Shown piece after piece: positions 58,960 through 62,227 of a DNA stretch of 62,227 bases. Location of the stretch: NCBI GenBank assembly GCA_905182985.1, contig CAJJDN010000005.1:611791-674017 (forward strand). Reading direction: 5' to 3'. The DNA is from Paramecium sonneborni. Lineage: Eukaryota; Ciliophora; Oligohymenophorea; Peniculida; Parameciidae. Under the pieces are notes generated by a model, which made no database searches, was not told the DNA's origin, and worked only from the letters and a program-made list of their open reading frames with translations. Every line of letters begins with the position of its first letter. The stretch's first letter is position 1. Position numbers and translations under genes: made by a program.

Positions 58960-60846
58960 ATGTCTATATTTCCTAAACTTAAATATGTACTTATACAATA
59001 ATAGTATAATTCTTTTTCAATTTTTCTTATTTTTAATAGATTAATAGGAATTTAAAAGCAAGATTTCTATTATGATTCTTTCTTTATGAAATAATAATTT
59101 TTTTAAATATAACTCAAATAATCATCACAATAACCATCATGCATTACTCTAGAAAATTGGGTTGATTAATTAACAAACCCAAATTTTAGATAAAATTTAA
59201 AATAATGTGATGAACAATAAGAGATGATGAACATATTCCCTATAGTTGGTTATGGGTTGTAATTAAAGACTAAGAAAAATTTAAATGATATTAAAATCAA
59301 AGTTTTATCAATCTCATAAGTGGAAAAAATTATTGATTTATCTACATTTAATTAGCTTTCAAGAGATAAACCTAATTGCATTTTACCATTATTAAAAAAA
59401 TAAGAATAAAATCATGATTTATTGAGATGTGAACTATTTCAAAGGAAAATCTCATAATTAATAACGGAAAATGATCAAATTTTTATTGAGAATTCTTATT
59501 TACATCTAATTTAAAGTACTTTAAAATATTTGATAACAATTTATGAGAAATCAATATGGTAAAAAGAAATCATGGAAGAAATACTTGAAGTTTGTGAGTA
59601 GGTATTATTTGATACAAAATTACATATAAATCAAATTTAAAACGAAGAATTTTAAAATTCATAATTTAAATTACTAAACGTTTTTTGTTTATTTTAATAG
59701 AATAAAATTGATCAAGAAGAGATATATAACAAATTTCTATTACCAAAAATATTAAAAAAAACACAATATGATTTAAATGATTAAATGTAAAATGGATTAG
59801 GGGCATTTTTTGATTGTTTGAACTTAAGAGAAGATTAATTTAGTTTTGAAAATATAAAGGAAGATATAGAAAAATATATAGAGGAGAATAATTATTTCTA
59901 TCTTAAGATTTTTTATGGAAAATATTTAAGTAAATTAATTGAATATTTTCTGTGTAAAGAATAAATAAATGATAAATTAAAATAAAAGATGTTTTTTAAA
60001 TTAAAAGAAAATTAAAAAGAAATTAAATAATTAATATCATCTGGATTGATTTGCTAATAAGAAGTTAATAAAATATAAGAATCAAAAACCTTAATAGTAA
60101 ATTTTACACAATCCACTATACATAAATATTTATTGAATAGACTTATTAAAGAGGAATATAATTTTGAACACACAAGCAAATATTTTAAATCATTAAACGA
60201 AGCTATTTAAACAGATAATTACTATGCACATTTATTAAGACATGCAAAATATGACGATTTAATCTAATTTTATAATATCTACAATTTATTAAATGAATAA
60301 AAATGTTCATATGATAATGGATTAAATTAATTTTGTTTATACATTGAAAGAAAATTAATTAGATAAATATCTATATAACAATTAAGAAAAAAGGATTATA
60401 AAAGTTTTCAAGAAGTTAGATAATCTTAAGACATTTAAGAAAAAAGTGATACAATTATGATATATAGTAAATTATTTGGAATAAATGGATAAGATGAAAC
60501 AAAAATTTAACAAATAATATTAGACAGAATCTCTGAAATATGTTGGATAAATTATACAACTTATAAAACTAATTTTTAAGTAGATGAGGAAGTCATAAAT
60601 TTTATATAAATGGTTAAAGATTTTCCTCAAAATAATTTCGACTTAGATATTTATTCGGAATATTTAAGTGATGTAGCAAAATTTTGTTATAAAATGAAAT
60701 CATTAACATAAACTTTTAAATATTTTGATAAATTTGAAAAAAATGTATACTAAAATTTATTACCAAAAGATCCTTTTAAAGCAAATATCTTTAAGAAGAT
60801 TTTTTAACTTACAAAAAGAATAAAAGAAAATTAGTTTAACTTTTGA
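58960..60846 (+). CDS. Large hypothetical protein, 628 aa
   Basis: One frame of 629 codons without introns from MSIFPKLKYVLIQ to TGA 60844-60846, far longer than chance. The product is helical with abundant Leu, Lys, Asn, Phe and Tyr, and no membrane segment or recognised motif (examples: NWVDQLTNPNF, LEVCEQVLFDTKLH, SYDNGLNQFCLYIERKL). The even distribution of hydrophobic residues suggests a folded alpha-solenoid-like protein. Starts divergently from the cyclin gene, so they may share a promoter region of 84 bases. Confidence 0.65.
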
Positions 60847-60915
60847 TATATTAATTGTTTTTACTCAAAATAAATATAAATATAAATATTAAAAAAAAGG
60901 CATTCAAATTGAATT

Positions 60916-61170
60916 ATGCAATAATTTAAAGACATTTCATTGAATACATTCTATCTATATAAAGAAACTTTGACCGAAGGAGAAAGATAATATTAACAGG
61001 GCTAAATTGATTAATTAAATAGTTTTATATAAGCATTGGTATAACAATAAAGGGAAGGGTATAAATATGCTTAAATTTTTAAAATGCTTAAAGAGTAAAA
61101 TATTAATAATGAATTTACTGCAAGAATTTTAGAGAACAACTTTGATATAAATAAAAAAACTAATTGGTGA
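60916..61170 (+). CDS. Small hypothetical protein, 84 aa
   Basis: ATG 60916 opens MQQFKDISLNTFYLYK and runs to TGA 61168-61170 without introns. Helical and Gln-rich (QGQIDQLNSFIQALVQQQ), ending NNFDINKKTNW. The size resembles small coiled-coil assembly factors; no family recognised. In a one-stop code this length could be chance, but the codon and residue mix looks coding. Confidence 0.45.
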
Positions 61171-61238
61171 ATATTGTATAGATAATGTATTTAAGCTATT
61201 AATAATTGTTTATTTATATTATATAATATCAGATTAAA

Positions 61239-62126
61239 ATGAACACAAAGACATCTATTCCTATCTTCATATTAAAAACATATTAAATGTTGGAGGTTTC
61301 TATAATGTATTATTTAAGGATCAAAATAATACAAATATAATTAGTTGGACTACTTAAGGCACTGCATTTATAGTTTACAATTAAATTTTGTTAGAGAAAG
61401 AAGTCTTATAGAATTTCTTTAAGCATAGTAATTATTCAAGTTTTGTAAGGTAAAAATATAAGAGATACATTTGTAGATAATTGAATTTATATAATTTTAA
61501 AAAAGTAAAATCAAATGAAGGTTAGATATTTAAGCATAAATGCTTCCGCAAAGGCATGAAGTAAATAAAGTTTGTTAATTAAGATCAATGTTATAATTTA
61601 TCAAAAGAAAAAATTAAGATGATTCGGTTGGGTCTAATAATATAGGTTCAGAAGAACCGAGTATTTTAGTTATATATTATAAATATAGCCATCCACATAA
61701 AAGAGGAATAAAATTTATTTAAAGACTGTGCCATTGATATCAAAGAAACAAACAATAAATTAAAAGAGGATATGAAATTATTATAAGAAACATCTTCATA
61801 TTTAATTGATTAAATGCAAAATCTAAATCATGTATTTATTAAATAACACACTATAGTTTGTATATAACTAAAGTGTCGATATAGAAGTAAAGTTCAAATA
61901 AGTTGGATAAATGTTACATGCAATCAATGAAGAACTTAAGTAAGAAAGTAAAATTTTAATATAATAAATATTAGATAAAAGTGAAACTTTAGCCAATAAA
62001 TTTTTAGATAAAAAAGAAGAATCATTTTAAGAATCAAAGGTTGGCTCTCCTAATCCATATGTAGATTATAATAGCACAGCACTAAATCCATTAGATTATG
62101 AATATTTTATAGACTCATTTTTATGA
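61239..62126 (+). CDS. Heat shock transcription factor (HSF), about 270 aa
   Basis: Starts MNTKTSIPIFILKTYQML, the usual 'P.F..K.Y.ML' opening of the HSF DNA-binding domain. Introns of 23 nt (near 61297), 27 nt (near 61452) and 25 nt (near 61831) give exactly 271 codons to TGA 62124-62126. Diagnostic blocks: IISWTTQGTAFIV, FFKHSNYSSFVRQLNLYNFKKV (recognition helix) and FKHKCFRKGMKQ. Then a coiled coil (TNNKLKEDMKLLQETSS, MLHAINEELKQESK) suits trimerisation, and the tail is short. It is smaller than animal or yeast HSFs. It should bind heat shock elements. Confidence 0.9.
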
Positions 62127-62227
62127 GAACATTATTTAATTTAATTATTAACTAAAATTAGCTTAAAAAATTCATTATTCTATTTAAAAATATCATAAAT
62201 AATCAAATTTATCATCTTAGATTGCTA
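62127..62227. other. Right-edge spacer
   Basis: About 100 AT-rich bases after the HSF stop; nothing recognisable before the window ends. Confidence 0.4.

Noticed and set aside
1..62227. TGA generally read as Trp
   Set aside because: In the calpain, sterol reductase, TFIIS, HSF, ATG4, MVD and cyclin genes every conserved Trp I checked is TGG, and all these genes end in TGA. Only a few isolated internal TGA codons remain.
1..62227. tRNA genes, riboswitches, bacterial promoters or operons
   Set aside because: No tRNA-like cloverleaf with conserved T-arm and D-arm sequences was noticed, and the genome is eukaryotic with spliced genes.

Overview
The window is a ciliate macronuclear chromosome segment, almost certainly from Paramecium. 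Three things show this directly. TAA and TAG are read through (as Gln) in every convincing gene, and TGA is the only stop. Introns are tiny, mostly 20-35 nt, GT...AG and usually ending TAG. The DNA is very AT-rich, and genes lie on both strands a few to a few hundred bases apart. Two converging stop codons are only 5 nt apart (13275/13281) and another pair 7 nt apart (25231/25239). I built the gene models by hand with this code and by splicing small introns. For many genes the spliced length comes out as an exact number of codons, which supports the models. No tRNA, rRNA, CRISPR array, prokaryotic operon, transposon or virus-like gene was recognised.

Layout. 1-8.3 kb: an unresolved fragment, a probable ciliary protein gene (-), a membrane protein gene, a large calpain-like gene whose catalytic Cys is Ser, and a coiled-coil gene. 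8.3-19 kb: an importin-9-like karyopherin (-), an ERG24/ERG4-type sterol reductase (+), two Gln-rich genes (-), one of them symplekin-like, a CFAP107-like ciliary gene (+) and ribosomal protein uS4/RPS9 (-). 19-31 kb: membrane and coiled-coil genes, a tail-anchored SNARE-like gene, a MICOS10-like gene, a surface-type protein with a Gly-Thr/Asp-Thr repeat, a chromodomain protein, a DnaJ protein and TFIIS.

30-40 kb holds a minus-strand gene split by an exact 1,243-bp duplication around a single N (an assembly join), a PH-domain gene, an Ulp1/SENP protease with eight 150-bp tandem repeats, a CCT7 pseudogene and two small minus-strand genes. 40-53 kb: an ABCC-type transporter, an acyl-carrier-like protein without its attachment Ser, an eL43 ribosomal protein with most zinc Cys lost, an HP1-like chromodomain gene, several coiled-coil genes, ATG4 and a membrane protein. 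53-62 kb: mevalonate diphosphate decarboxylase, a FAM135-type esterase, a coiled-coil gene, a B-type cyclin, two orphan genes and a heat shock factor.

This is ordinary housekeeping content. The genes do not form one pathway. Mevalonate diphosphate decarboxylase and the sterol reductase both belong to isoprenoid/sterol metabolism but lie 40 kb apart. The most interesting material is a set of conserved families that have lost catalytic or metal-binding residues (calpain, acyl carrier protein, eL43, perhaps a small Tim), plus the repeat-bearing protease, the pseudogene and the assembly join. With one stop codon and AT-rich DNA, chance open frames of 60-100 codons are expected, so short orphan frames are scored low.
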